Shown here: one piece after another, positions 1 to 8,799 of the stretch
Numbering within the stretch: position 1 is the stretch's first letter
Layout of the letters: every line of letters starts with the position of its first letter
Source of the DNA: DATFMP01 sp035266845
GTDB taxonomy: Bacteria > SAR324 > JACQKK01
Direction of reading: 5' to 3'
NCBI GenBank assembly: GCA_035266845.1
Contig: DATFMP010000060.1
Location: 67,446 to 131,445, forward strand
Length of the DNA: 64,000 bases
Notes under the pieces: model-generated
Seen by the model: the letters and a program-made list of their open reading frames with translations, nothing else
The model's database searches: none
Told to the model about the DNA's origin: nothing
Program-made: the position numbers and the translations under genes

Positions 1-235
1 TCTGATTGGTCGTCTCCAGGGAGCCCTGGGAGAAGTTGCCTTGGGCGCTCACGATCGACACACCCTTGCCGATCTTGTTCTGCGTACCGCGCACGGCGGT
101 GGACAGCAGGTCCTCGAAGTTGACGCGGTTGGTCTTGTACCCGGTCGTGTTGACGTTGGCGATGTTGCTCCCTACAACACTCATCGCCTCGCCAAATGCG
201 TTGAGTCCGCTGGCACCTGTATTGAGTGCGAACAT
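1..235 (-). CDS. flgE: Flagellar hook protein FlgE, N-terminal part (gene runs off the window)
   Basis: FlgE polymerises into the flagellar hook, outside the cell. The 78 visible residues begin MFALNTGASGLNAFGEAM and continue with SNIANVNTTGYK. This is the N-terminal rod/hook signature of the FlgE/FlgF/FlgG family; FlgE is preferred because flgD and fliK lie directly upstream. The start codon is the ATG complementary to 233-235, with a GAGG ribosome site about eight bases before it. The C-terminal part lies beyond position 1, so FlgF or FlgG cannot be wholly excluded. It is the last visible gene of the recN-fliJ-motE-fliK-flgD-flgE series. Confidence 0.88.
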   Translation of the reverse strand, partial: MFALNTGASGLNAFGEAMSVVGSNIANVNTTGYKTNRVNFEDLLSTAVRGTQNKIGKGVSIVSAQGNFSQGSLETTNQ

Positions 236-473
236 TAGATGATCCTCGTCGCGTCCTTGAGATGAGAATAACGTCTCGTGTTCCGCCGCCTCGGCTCGTT
301 CATCGGCGGCGGGCACGCGCGTGTCTTGTCAGTGCCGTCCGGTTCCGCTCCTCCTTGCGTTGCCGGGGCGCCACGCGTCCCCATCACATCCCTGTGATCC
401 AGTGTCTGCGCGGTATGCCGCCCGGCGCATCCGGCGCCGGGTTTGAAGCTGTGCCGCCTGTGCGGCTTGCCGG
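236..473. other. flgD-flgE intergenic gap with a hairpin
   Basis: This 238-base gap within the flagellar gene series shows no convincing reading frame. It contains an inverted repeat at 421-441, with CCCGGCGC and GCGCCGGG arms and a five-base loop. No T-run follows it in the direction of transcription. It could be an mRNA processing or attenuation hairpin, or could separate flgE into its own transcript; the sequence does not decide. Confidence 0.35.
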
Positions 474-1241
474 CTAGTGCCGGGGCTGCAGGATCGGTGG
501 CCTCGTGCGAAGCTCCTCCCGCAGGCCGGACGGCATCTGGTTGCCGAAAAGCTGCTGGGAGCGATTCGTCATCTCGATCACGTCGCGGATGTCCACATCC
601 GAGCCGTTGACCGTCAGCTTGGGCCGGCCGTTTTCGAAGCGGACGCCGGAGACCTTGCCCCGCACGTACATATCGACCGGAACGCTCTGGTTGTCCTTGT
701 CCTGGGCCAGCACGGTGTAGCGGTAGAAGCCGTCGGCCACGGGCTGCCCGGAGGCGTTCTGCCCGTCCCATGTCACCGTGTGGGCGCCGGGGCCCTGGGC
801 GCCCACATCGAGCTGGCGCACCGGCTCGCCCTGGGCGTTGAGAATGTTGACCTTCACCGAGTTGGCGCCGCGCGCGATGGTGTACTGCAGTCCGGGTGCC
901 TGGCCTCCGCTGACGGGCACGCCGCCGCCGCGGATGGTCACGTCCTTGTCCAGGAAGGAGAAGGTGTTGGCGCGCATCATGTCTTCCTGGGTCGCGTGCA
1001 GCTTGCTCACGTTGGTGTTCAGGTTCACGAGCTGCTCCAGGGAGCCCATGTTGGTGAGCTGATCCATCATCCCCTTGGAATCCATCGGGTTGAGCGGATC
1101 CTGGTGCGTCACCTGGGCCATCAGGAGCTTCATGAACTCGTCTTTGCCCAGCTTGTCAGACCCGCCCGAGCGCTTGGCATAGGACTGCTGCAAGGCGTTC
1201 TGTGCCGCCTGCACGGCATTTTGCACACTGGCTTCGGTCAC
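474..1241 (-). CDS. flgD: Flagellar hook assembly scaffold FlgD
   Basis: FlgD caps the growing hook and is needed for FlgE polymerisation. The 255-residue protein has the conserved N-terminal FlgD segment (about residues 28-90, with DEFMKLLMAQVTHQDPLNP and LTNMGSLEQLVNLN). An Ig/Tudor-like hook domain follows (about 105-205), including TVTWDGQNASGQPVADGFYRY-type FLGD sequence. The start is GTG, preceded by GAGGGG at normal distance. It begins 30 bases after fliK ends, consistent with co-transcription. The C-terminal tail after residue 220 is extended compared with enteric FlgD and is of unknown role. Confidence 0.93.
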   Translation of the reverse strand: MTEASVQNAVQAAQNALQQSYAKRSGGSDKLGKDEFMKLLMAQVTHQDPLNPMDSKGMMDQLTNMGSLEQLVNLNTNVSKLHATQEDMMRANTFSFLDKDVTIRGGGVPVSGGQAPGLQYTIARGANSVKVNILNAQGEPVRQLDVGAQGPGAHTVTWDGQNASGQPVADGFYRYTVLAQDKDNQSVPVDMYVRGKVSGVRFENGRPKLTVNGSDVDIRDVIEMTNRSQQLFGNQMPSGLREELRTRPPILQPRH

Positions 1242-1271
1242 GGGTTCACCCCTCTGCTCGGAAAAGTGTCG

Positions 1272-2792
1272 CTATACATAGATGCTCAGGCCCGACTGGC
1301 CCAGTACCCGCCCGGCCAGGCCGGGCGCGGGGGCCTGATCCAGGGCCGCTGCCACCCCGCCGATGCCGCCGGGCGCCGTGTGATTGGCGCGGGCGTAGAG
1401 GCTGGGCTGTTCGTGGCCTTGGCGCACATCCACGTTGAATGTGAATTGGCCGCCGGGATGATCGCCCACCAGCCGTCCGCGAAGATCTTGCAAGTTGGAT
1501 TCCAGCAGGTGCTTGGCCGCCGTGTTATCCACCGTCAGGTGGATGTGGAAGATGCCGTTCTCGTGCTCCACCTTCATGTGCAGGTTGCCCAGGTGTTCCG
1601 GGCTCAGCCGCAGCGAGACTTCCTGCCGATTGTTGGTGATCATCCAGCGCGCCTCGGTGGCCACGCGGTCGATCACGTGCTGCTGCACCGCATCATCATG
1701 CGGCGCCTCGTGCAGTTGCGTCAGCGTGACCGAGTTGACCGGCATGCCCATGCCCGTCACCTGGGTCTGTGGTGCGTTGGGAGAGGTGGGCTGCAGCGTG
1801 TGCAGGCGCGCATCGCGGGCCAGCAGGCCATGGAGCTGCATCTGCTGGCGGAGTGAATCCGAGCCACCCTGACTCAGGCCCTTGTCGCTCGCACTGCCGT
1901 CGCCCATCAGGCCACCGGCAGCCAGGCGGCTCAACACCTCGTTGCGGGCCTGTGCGGTCTGCAGCGCGATCTGTTCCTTGTAGGAGAGCCCGTTGGGCTT
2001 GTCTGCCTTGGAGGCTTGGCTGGGCTGCACCGCATCCGCCAGCGCGGCGAAGGGGGCCTGTGTCTTCACCTGCACGACGGGCTCTTCCACCTTCTTCATG
2101 GTGGCGAGCTTCGCGTCGTGAATGCCCTCACCCATCAGCTGGTCTTGCACCGAGCCGGGCAGCACGACGCCATTGGCCTCCGCCTGTGCGGCTTCGCCTT
2201 TGCCGTGCGCCCCCATCCGGTAGGCCGCGGCGCCGATCTGAGCGGTGATGGGCGTGGCATCGTCCGGCACGTTGAACTTGTGGCCGGGCGTCTTGTCCTT
2301 CAGCACCAGCCCCGCGATGCCGGGTTGCTGGGCGGCGTCCTGCAGCGGCTCCTTGGGGGTGTCGGCGGCCTGCAGCGCGGGGTTGCCCGCCTGCTGAGCA
2401 GCCGCGCGCAGGTCCTTGCCGGAGCCGTCCTTATCGGCCTGCTGGCCCTTGGTCTTGTCTTTGTCGTCTTGGGTCTTGTCGGCGCTGCGGTCGGCGGATT
2501 TCCCGTCGGTGCGGTCGGCCTTGTCTGCGGCTTTGCCCTCGGCCTTGTGCGTGGGCCGGGTCGGGTCGCGATCGCGGGCCCGTTCCGCATCCCGCGAGGT
2601 TTCGCCGTAGCGACGGCGAGCCCGTTGGTCGCTGGACGGCCGATCGTGCTCGACGGAGCGCTCGGTCGCCGGCCGCTCCGGATCGGTCGCACTGCGAAGG
2701 GCGCGGGCGAAAGCAGGGCTCTCGCTCTGGGGCATCCTCGTCGCCGGCCGCTCTTCCTTGAGGCCGACGCCAGGATCGATTGCAGGAATCAC
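1272..2792 (-). CDS. fliK: Flagellar hook-length control protein FliK
   Basis: FliK is the secreted ruler that switches the export apparatus from hook to filament substrates. The 506-residue protein has a long N-terminal region, low in complexity and rich in Lys, Asp, Ala and Gln, expected to be disordered. The C-terminal Flg_hook domain lies at about residues 385-465, recognisable by VSLRLSPEHLGNLHMKVE and HLLESNLQDLRGRL. This domain order is the usual one for FliK. The start is GTG at 2792, preceded by AAGG. It sits 56 bases downstream of motE on the same strand. Confidence 0.9.
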   Translation of the reverse strand: MIPAIDPGVGLKEERPATRMPQSESPAFARALRSATDPERPATERSVEHDRPSSDQRARRRYGETSRDAERARDRDPTRPTHKAEGKAADKADRTDGKSADRSADKTQDDKDKTKGQQADKDGSGKDLRAAAQQAGNPALQAADTPKEPLQDAAQQPGIAGLVLKDKTPGHKFNVPDDATPITAQIGAAAYRMGAHGKGEAAQAEANGVVLPGSVQDQLMGEGIHDAKLATMKKVEEPVVQVKTQAPFAALADAVQPSQASKADKPNGLSYKEQIALQTAQARNEVLSRLAAGGLMGDGSASDKGLSQGGSDSLRQQMQLHGLLARDARLHTLQPTSPNAPQTQVTGMGMPVNSVTLTQLHEAPHDDAVQQHVIDRVATEARWMITNNRQEVSLRLSPEHLGNLHMKVEHENGIFHIHLTVDNTAAKHLLESNLQDLRGRLVGDHPGGQFTFNVDVRQGHEQPSLYARANHTAPGGIGGVAAALDQAPAPGLAGRVLGQSGLSIYV

Positions 2793-2848
2793 GAAATCCT
2801 TTTCGGATCAGCCAAAAGGCTCGCGAAACCCTCCAACGGCGTGTTGCG

Positions 2849-3466
2849 TCAGTTGCTGGCGACGGGCTGCCTGGCCACGATCATTTCCGTGATTTGCTTG
2901 GCCTGGCTCGCAGGCAGGTTCTGCATCACCTGAGCTGCCTTGCGTTGATTCATGCCCATCACGATCTCCACGGCCACCTTAGGGTCCAACGTTGCCAGCT
3001 TCTCGGCGGCCTTCTGGGGATCCATGCCGTTGTACAGGTTCACCACCTTTTGCAGGTTTTCCGCATCCTGCGCTTTCTTCGCATCCATGCTGGCTTCAAT
3101 CTTGGACTGAAGCCTCTTCAGCTCCGCTACCTGTTGCTGAATATTGTCGCGCAATGCCCGCAGCTGCTCTTCGCGCTGATTCAACAGCGTGTCGCGCTCA
3201 TCCAATTGGCGCTTGCGCTTCATCAGGCTCAGCAGAATCTGCCGCTCGGTGTCTGTGAGCGCCTCTTGCTTGGGCGCTTCCCGCACCGGTGGCGGGCCCT
3301 GCGCTTTCTTACCGGCGTCCAATTCCGGAAAGGTGCCCGGGCGCACCCGGTTCACCAGGGATCGGATCTGGTCCATGCTATATCCATGCCGCGCGGGCGC
3401 CGCGACGAAGGTCACGGTCAGCGCGAGGGCCAGTCCGGCAACGATGGCTTTTTGCTTCAGCATCAT
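2849..3466 (-). CDS. motE: MotE-family flagellar protein (MgtE-N-like domain)
   Basis: MotE-type proteins are periplasmic proteins found in flagellar operons; in epsilonproteobacteria MotE chaperones MotC and contributes to the stator. The 205-residue product has an N-terminal hydrophobic signal or anchor (about residues 7-23). A charged coiled coil follows (about 70-140), then an MgtE intracellular-N-like repeat (about 145-200, GMDPQKAAEKLATLDPKVAV and MNQRKAAQVMQNLP). Its start overlaps the fliJ stop (ATGA at 3463-3466), indicating translational coupling. Assignment rests on domain order and operon position; older annotation would simply say flagellar protein or FliG-like. Confidence 0.8.
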   Translation of the reverse strand: MMLKQKAIVAGLALALTVTFVAAPARHGYSMDQIRSLVNRVRPGTFPELDAGKKAQGPPPVREAPKQEALTDTERQILLSLMKRKRQLDERDTLLNQREEQLRALRDNIQQQVAELKRLQSKIEASMDAKKAQDAENLQKVVNLYNGMDPQKAAEKLATLDPKVAVEIVMGMNQRKAAQVMQNLPASQAKQITEMIVARQPVASN

Positions 3467-3942
3467 CCATCCGCTGAATGGTCGGTTGGCTCGCCCCTGC
3501 GCTCCGTTTGCCGCAGGAGGAAATAGTTCGAGGCCACCTCGTCCATGGCGACCCGTTCCCTGCGACCCATGGCGTCTTCATACCTTGCCCGGGCCTTGTC
3601 CCGCAGAATTTCCAGGCTGCGCTGGGCGCGCTTGGCTTCCACCAGCGCGCTGCGCTTGGCCTCCAACTCCTGCGCCTGCTCGCGCATCTGTTCCTGGATG
3701 CGCTCCATATCGCCCTTCACGCGGCGCTGGAAGTTGCCGAACAGCTCCAGCGGCACCACGGTGGGGCTGGTACGTCTCAAATTGTCCACATAGCGCGCGG
3801 CCCGAGCCAGCTCGGCTTCGTGGCGCTCGATCTCGGCCTCCAGCAACTGATGCCGGGCCAGCACTTCAGCAAATTCCTTCTGCTTGAGGCGCGCCATCCG
3901 TTCGCGCACATCCAGCACCGATTGCAGGCGGAAGTGGAACAT
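3463..3942 (-). CDS. fliJ: Flagellar export chaperone FliJ
   Basis: FliJ is the coiled-coil stalk subunit of the flagellar type III export ATPase complex in the cytoplasm. The 159-residue protein starts MFHFRLQSVLDVRERMARLKQ, the characteristic FliJ opening, and is nearly all heptad-containing helix. Its length fits the family (about 145-160). The ATG has GGGAG/GAGGG upstream. The gene begins only seven bases after the recN stop and overlaps motE. The usual upstream partner fliI is not adjacent, which is unusual. Confidence 0.88.
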   Translation of the reverse strand: MFHFRLQSVLDVRERMARLKQKEFAEVLARHQLLEAEIERHEAELARAARYVDNLRRTSPTVVPLELFGNFQRRVKGDMERIQEQMREQAQELEAKRSALVEAKRAQRSLEILRDKARARYEDAMGRRERVAMDEVASNYFLLRQTERRGEPTDHSADG

Positions 3943-3949
3943 GGCGCCC

Positions 3950-5650
3950 TCAGCTCCCCACGCCGGCTTGGCGGCCGCGGGTAACCATCTCCTCCGCGGA
4001 GGCCAGCGATCGGCTGGTCACCTCGATGCCACTCAGCAGCCGTGCCACTTCCTGTACCTGCTCGCGTTCGTCCAGCGGCTCGGCGCGGGTAAAAGTCTGC
4101 CCGGCTTCCGCGTGCTTGCTCACCCGCACGTGCCGATTGCCCAGCGCCGCGATTTGCGGCAGGTGCGTCACGCAGAGCACCTGGTGCGTGGCCCCGAGGG
4201 CGCGCAGCTTGCGCCCCACGATTTCCGCGACGCGGCCGCTCACGCCCGCATCCACCTCGTCGAAGATCAGCGTCCCGGTGGGGTCTGCCTGGGTCAGCAC
4301 GGTCTTCAGCGCCAGCATGGTGCGGCTCAGCTCACCGCCCGAAGCGATGCGCGAGAGCGGCCGCACGGCTTGGCCCGCGTTGGTGCTGAGCAGGAATTCC
4401 ACGCTGTCCATGCCGGTCTGTGAGTAGGTCGGCGCTCCGTTCCCCGCGGGCGGCAGCGGTGCGATGCGCGTCTCGAACACGGCGCGTTCCATCCCCAGCT
4501 CCCGCAGTTGGGTCGTGATGGCCTCGTCCAGCCGGGCCGCCGCCTCCTTGCGGTAGGCGGTCAGTTTGGTGGACAAACTATGCAATTTCCCCGCCATCTC
4601 CTGCACCTCAGCGTCCAGCCTGGAGAGGCTTTCCTCGGCGGTATCCAGGCCGGCCAGCTCCGTCTCCGCCTCGGTGAGAAAGCGCAGGGCGGAGGCGAGG
4701 TCTCCCCCGTACCGCCGGCCCAGCTTTTCCAGCTCGGCCAGCCGTGCGTTGACGATCTCCAGGCGCTGCGGGTCAGCGTCCAGTCCAGCGCCATAGGCGC
4801 GCAGGCCCTGGTACAGCTCGTCGAGCTGGATCAGCAGGGGGCCCACCTGTTCCGCCTGGGGCCGCAGCCGGGCATCGATGGAGGCGGCCTGCTGCACCTG
4901 CTGGGCAACTTCGCCCAGGCGCGCGGAGATGGGCAGCTCGCCATCGGAGAGGGCGTCGCAGGCTGCGCCCATCAGCGCCGCGAGTTGGTCGGCATGGGTC
5001 AGCCGCGCATGCTCCTCGCGCAGCGTGGTTTCCTCGTCCGCGGCAGGATTTGCCGCCCGCAGCTCCTCCACGGCCAGCGCCAGCTCATCGCGCCGGTGCT
5101 CGCGCTCGCCGGCCTGCTCGCGCAGGGACTTGCGCTCACGCAGCAGCCGCAGGTAGGCTCCGTGGGCCTCGGCCGTCTGGGCCCGCAAGGCCAGCAGGCC
5201 GCCGTAGGCATCCAGGAAGTCGATGTGCGTGGCGTCATCCAGCAGCATCTGGTTGTCGTGCTGGCCGTGGATATTCACCAGATAGCGCCCCAACTCTTCC
5301 AGCCGGGCCTGGGTGATGGCACAGTCGTTGGCCAGCGCGCGGCTGCGGCCACTTTCCTGCAGCAGGCGGCGCACCGTCAGCTCGCCGGAGCAGGGGATGC
5401 CCAGTTCTTCCAGCCGCGCGGTCACATCCGGCTGGGCGGATACGTCGAAGACGGCTTCCACCAGGGTCTGCCGGGCGCCCGTGCGCACCTGGTCGGCCGC
5501 CGCGCGGCCTCCCAGCGCAAAGCGCAGCGCATCGATGAGGATGGACTTGCCAGCGCCCGTCTCGCCGGTCAGCACGGTGAAGCCGGACTCGAAGTCGATG
5601 GCCAGGGAGGCGATGGTGGCGAGATTGGAGATGACCAAGCGGGTCAACAC
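3950..5650 (-). CDS. recN: DNA repair ATPase RecN
   Basis: RecN is an SMC-like ATPase that acts in recombinational repair of double-strand breaks. The 566-residue protein has the expected split ATPase: a Walker A motif GETGAGKS at residues 29-36, a long central coiled coil (about 150-390), then the ASGGELSR signature and a Walker B TLIFDEVDAGVSG near the C terminus. Length is typical. Two short palindromes (5662-5676 and 5683-5694) sit just upstream of the start and may be operator sites. Transcription would run on into fliJ after a seven-base gap. Confidence 0.96.
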   Translation of the reverse strand: MLTRLVISNLATIASLAIDFESGFTVLTGETGAGKSILIDALRFALGGRAAADQVRTGARQTLVEAVFDVSAQPDVTARLEELGIPCSGELTVRRLLQESGRSRALANDCAITQARLEELGRYLVNIHGQHDNQMLLDDATHIDFLDAYGGLLALRAQTAEAHGAYLRLLRERKSLREQAGEREHRRDELALAVEELRAANPAADEETTLREEHARLTHADQLAALMGAACDALSDGELPISARLGEVAQQVQQAASIDARLRPQAEQVGPLLIQLDELYQGLRAYGAGLDADPQRLEIVNARLAELEKLGRRYGGDLASALRFLTEAETELAGLDTAEESLSRLDAEVQEMAGKLHSLSTKLTAYRKEAAARLDEAITTQLRELGMERAVFETRIAPLPPAGNGAPTYSQTGMDSVEFLLSTNAGQAVRPLSRIASGGELSRTMLALKTVLTQADPTGTLIFDEVDAGVSGRVAEIVGRKLRALGATHQVLCVTHLPQIAALGNRHVRVSKHAEAGQTFTRAEPLDEREQVQEVARLLSGIEVTSRSLASAEEMVTRGRQAGVGS

Positions 5651-5999
5651 GGGAGGGCCTCCATCATCCGATGATGTCTCACCCGTCCGGACGGTACCTG
5701 TGGCGCCGCGGGCGCGGGGCGCTCCCGGCGGCTCGGGGCGTCGGCAACCGATGCGGCATCGGGTCTGGAGCGGCCCGCTCCTTCCGGCCGCGCGGCTCTC
5801 CGCTCACCCACGCAAGCTCCATGCGCCCATAGCGCTAGGAGGGTATCATAGCCCCGCGGGGGAAGAAACTGAGGTGGTCGGCCACGCGCAACGCAACCTC
5901 TGGTCCCTTCCTGCCGTTTATCCGATATGGGGCGCCATTCGCGAAAGCTGCCGTAAAGTGCGACACTGACGCAGCGGCCATCGAGGTGGACAACCGAGC
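5651..5999. promoter_or_regulatory. Divergent control region between recN and the response regulator
   Basis: No gene is seen in these 349 bases. Near recN there is an inverted repeat CATCAT-CCG-ATGATG (5662-5676) and a perfect palindrome CCGTCCGGACGG (5683-5694), suitably placed to be operators for recN. A minus-strand TATGAT (complement of 5845-5850) next to a CCCCGCGGGG palindrome (5852-5861) is a possible -10 element, but no good -35 is seen. On the plus side, GAGGTGG about ten bases before the ATG at 6000 is the ribosome site of the response regulator. Confidence 0.45.
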
Positions 6000-6932
6000 A
6001 TGAGCAAGATTTCCGTACTGTTCGTGGACGACGAGGAGGATATCCGGCTCAGTTTCCGGGATCGCTTCGAGGACCAGTTCGACATCGCGCTGGCCTCGAA
6101 CGGCAAGGAAGCGCTGGAGCACCTGCAAGGCGATAGCACGGCCTCTGTCGTGGTTACGGACCTGCGCATGCCGGCCATGGGCGGCCTGGAGATGATCCAG
6201 CACGCCAAGGAGCTGGACCCCGACCTGGGCTTCATCGTGGTCAGCGGCCATGGCGACACCGACGACGTGATCACCGCGCTGCGGCTGGGCGCGCGCAACT
6301 TCCTGCGCAAGCCGTACTCGTTCGCCGAGCTGGAAGAGGCGATCGTGCTGGAGGCGAGGCGTTACCGCCTCATCGTAGAGGAGCGGGCGCGCCGCAAGGT
6401 GGAGAGCGCTACCGAGCGCTTCCTGCTGGGCGTGGAGGGCATGACCTTCCTGCTGCCCAATTCGCTGGACTGGGTCAATCCGCTCACCTTCCGCCTTGTG
6501 GGCATCATGGAGGCCGTGGGCATCTGCGACGAGCACAACCGCTCCAACATCGCGCTGGGCCTGATGGAGATCATCACCAACGCCATCGAGCATGGGAATC
6601 TGGCCATTGACGGGCCGGAGAAGCGCGATCTTCAGGGCGTGAGCGAGCAAACCTACGCCAAGGAGTTGGCCCGTCGCCGCAGTTCCGAACCCTACCGCTC
6701 GCGCAAGGTTCGGGTGGTCGCCACGGTCAATGAGCACCTGGCCAAAATTACCGTGGAAGACGACGGCGAAGGGTTCGACTACCACAACCTGCCCGACCCC
6801 ACGGACCCGGAGAACCTGTTCCTCGCCAGCGGACGCGGCATCCTGCTCGCCCGCGCGTTCATCGACGAAGTGCACTTCCACGGCCGGGGCAACGCCTGCA
6901 CGCTCGTGCAGTACCGGCACCAGCCCGAGTAG
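6000..6932 (+). CDS. Response regulator fused to an RsbW-like ATPase/kinase domain
   Basis: This 310-residue protein joins an N-terminal receiver domain (residues 1-125) to a C-terminal HATPase_c_2 domain of the RsbW/SpoIIAB type (about 160-305). The receiver has acidic D10/D11, phospho-acceptor D54 in VVTDLRMP and the conserved K104. The ATPase part shows the N box EIITNAIEHGN (190-200), the G1 box DDGEGFD (254-260) and the G2 box GRGILLAR (278-285). Inference: phosphorylation controls a serine kinase or anti-sigma activity in a partner-switching pathway. No STAS antagonist, PP2C phosphatase, sigma factor or sensor kinase gene is next to it. The start is an ATG with GAGGTGG upstream. Confidence 0.85.
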   Translation: MSKISVLFVDDEEDIRLSFRDRFEDQFDIALASNGKEALEHLQGDSTASVVVTDLRMPAMGGLEMIQHAKELDPDLGFIVVSGHGDTDDVITALRLGARNFLRKPYSFAELEEAIVLEARRYRLIVEERARRKVESATERFLLGVEGMTFLLPNSLDWVNPLTFRLVGIMEAVGICDEHNRSNIALGLMEIITNAIEHGNLAIDGPEKRDLQGVSEQTYAKELARRRSSEPYRSRKVRVVATVNEHLAKITVEDDGEGFDYHNLPDPTDPENLFLASGRGILLARAFIDEVHFHGRGNACTLVQYRHQPE

Positions 6933-7172
6933 TCCCCGGTAGTCTCCCCGTCGCCGGATTTATCCCAGACCGCGCGCCGATCCCGCATGGCCGCCGCCGC
7001 TGGCCAAGCTGGCGGCCCGCACGGCTGCGACCGGCGCCTGGTCGCGCTGCTTGACCCCGCACATTGCCAAAGCCCCCCCGATTGCTTATGAGGGGATTGG
7101 GGGGATGCCCGCGCGGCCTCCATTCGGGCGCGCCGCGAGAGAGACCAACCGCTGCAACGACGAGGTACCGCC

Positions 7173-8564
7173 TTGGCCGATATCGGAACCAATGACCATC
7201 CCCTGCGCGTGGCCGTCTTCGGTGCCGGCCCCTCGGGCTTCTATGCCTGCGAGGAGCTGCTGCGCCAGGACGCCGTCCATGCCACCGTGGACCTCTTCGA
7301 CCGGCTGCCCACGCCCTACGGGCTGGTGCGGGGCGGTGTGGCGCCCGACCACCAGAAGATCAAGTCGGTGATCCGGCTTTACGAGCGCACGGCCGGGCGC
7401 CCGGGCTTCCGATACTTCGGCAACGTGACCTACGGCAGCGACCTGAGCCTGGAGGAGGTGCTGGCGCACTATCACATGGTGCTCTTCAGCACGGGGGCGG
7501 AGACGGACCGCCGCATGGGTATCCCCGGTGAGGACTTGCCGGGTAGCTTTCCGGCCACGGTGTTCGTGGGTTGGTACAACGGGCATCCGGACTACCGACA
7601 CTACGAGTTCGACCTGAGCGGCGACAGCGTGGCCGTGATCGGCAACGGCAACGTGGCCATGGACGTCGCGCGCATCCTGGCCCGGCCCATCTCCGAACTG
7701 GCCAAGACGGACATCGCCCAGCACGCGCTGGACGCGCTCAGCCGCAGCAACATCAAGACGATCTACCTGCTGGGGCGCCGCGGCCCAGCCCAGGCGGCCT
7801 TCACCAACCCGGAGATCCGCGAGCTGACGCAGATCGAGGGCTGCGACCTGGTGGTAAAGCCGGACGAGTTGGAACTGGACGAGTTGAACCGCGAGTGGCT
7901 GGCCAGCGTGAAGGAGCCCACCAACCAGCGCAATCTGGATATCCTGAACACGCAAATCCCCAAGGGCGAGGGCACGCAGCCGCGCAAGATCCGCGCGCGC
8001 TTCTTCGTGTCGCCCGTCGAGGTGCTGGGCAGTGGCCATGTGGAAGGGCTGCGGCTGGAGCGCAACGTGCTGGTGAAGGACGATCGCGGCAATCTGCGCG
8101 CCAAGGGCACTGGCGAGACGGAGGAGATCCGCGTGCAGACTGTGTTCCGCTCCATCGGCTACAAGGGCGTGGCCCTGCCCGAACTGCCCTTCGACGAACG
8201 CAGCGGCACCATCCCCAACGACGACGGGCGGGTGCTGGATGGGCCCCAGGGCAGCGTGCAGCCCCGGCTGTACGTGGCCGGGTGGATCAAGCGCGGACCC
8301 TCGGGCGTAATCGGCACCAACAAGCCGGACGCGATCAGCACCGTGCGCTGCATGCTGGACGATGCGGCCGGGCTGGCGGTACCCGCCGATGTGCAGACCG
8401 ACCCTGACGCCGTGCCGGCCTTGCTGCAGCGCAAGGGCGTGCGCTTCGTCAGCTTTGCCGACTGGAAGCGGTTGGACGAGCTGGAAGTGAAGCGGGGCGA
8501 ATCCATCGGCAAGCCCCGTGAAAAGTTCGCCTCCGTGGACGAGATGCTGGCCGCCCTGGCCTGA
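7173..8564 (+). CDS. fprA: FprA-type ferredoxin/adrenodoxin-NADP+ reductase
   Basis: This FAD enzyme moves electrons between NADPH and a ferredoxin in the cytoplasm. The 463-residue protein has an N-terminal dinucleotide-binding GAGPSG (residues 17-22), the family motif TPYGLVRGGVAPDHQKIK and a second nucleotide site VIGNGNVAMDVARIL. The C-terminal segment GWIKRGPSGVIGTNKPDA is typical of adrenodoxin reductase/FprA. Length matches the mycobacterial FprA and mitochondrial enzymes. The start is TTG at 7173, chosen because GAGG lies eight bases upstream and the reading begins close to the conserved region. No ferredoxin gene is adjacent. Confidence 0.9.
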   Translation: MADIGTNDHPLRVAVFGAGPSGFYACEELLRQDAVHATVDLFDRLPTPYGLVRGGVAPDHQKIKSVIRLYERTAGRPGFRYFGNVTYGSDLSLEEVLAHYHMVLFSTGAETDRRMGIPGEDLPGSFPATVFVGWYNGHPDYRHYEFDLSGDSVAVIGNGNVAMDVARILARPISELAKTDIAQHALDALSRSNIKTIYLLGRRGPAQAAFTNPEIRELTQIEGCDLVVKPDELELDELNREWLASVKEPTNQRNLDILNTQIPKGEGTQPRKIRARFFVSPVEVLGSGHVEGLRLERNVLVKDDRGNLRAKGTGETEEIRVQTVFRSIGYKGVALPELPFDERSGTIPNDDGRVLDGPQGSVQPRLYVAGWIKRGPSGVIGTNKPDAISTVRCMLDDAAGLAVPADVQTDPDAVPALLQRKGVRFVSFADWKRLDELEVKRGESIGKPREKFASVDEMLAALA

Positions 8565-8687
8565 TCGTCCGACCCGTCTCACGGCCCGCCGGGTCGCGCG
8601 CTCGAAGGGGGGCACTTCCCTGGAGTTCCCGCGAGGCACTGGCGCTGCCGACCTCTCATCGCTGTTGCAGGCTTCCTGTCCGCCAAG

Positions 8688-8707
8688 CCCCGCGGTCCGT
8701 GGCGGGG
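8688..8707. terminator. Possible hairpin between fprA-like and PilZ-like genes
   Basis: CCCCGC and GCGGGG arms with an eight-base loop lie about 120 bases downstream of the reductase stop. No T-run follows, so a terminator role is only suggested. The rest of 8565-8799 holds nothing recognisable apart from the ribosome site GGGAG before 8800. Confidence 0.25.
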
Positions 8708-8799
8708 TGTGGGCCACTCCTTGCATTTCCTGCTGGTGAACGCGGGACCAACGCCCCGCGCGCTGTGCACCCATTCACCGGCAACAGGGAGTCGCTGAC

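Noticed and set aside
477..1856. A 459-codon plus-strand frame across flgD and fliK
   Set aside because: It lies antisense to two clear flagellar genes and has no recognisable domain or ribosome site.
7060..7105. A C-run and a G-run that could form a stem before the fprA-like gene
   Set aside because: Only homopolymer pairing with a long loop; no defined arms, so it was not called.
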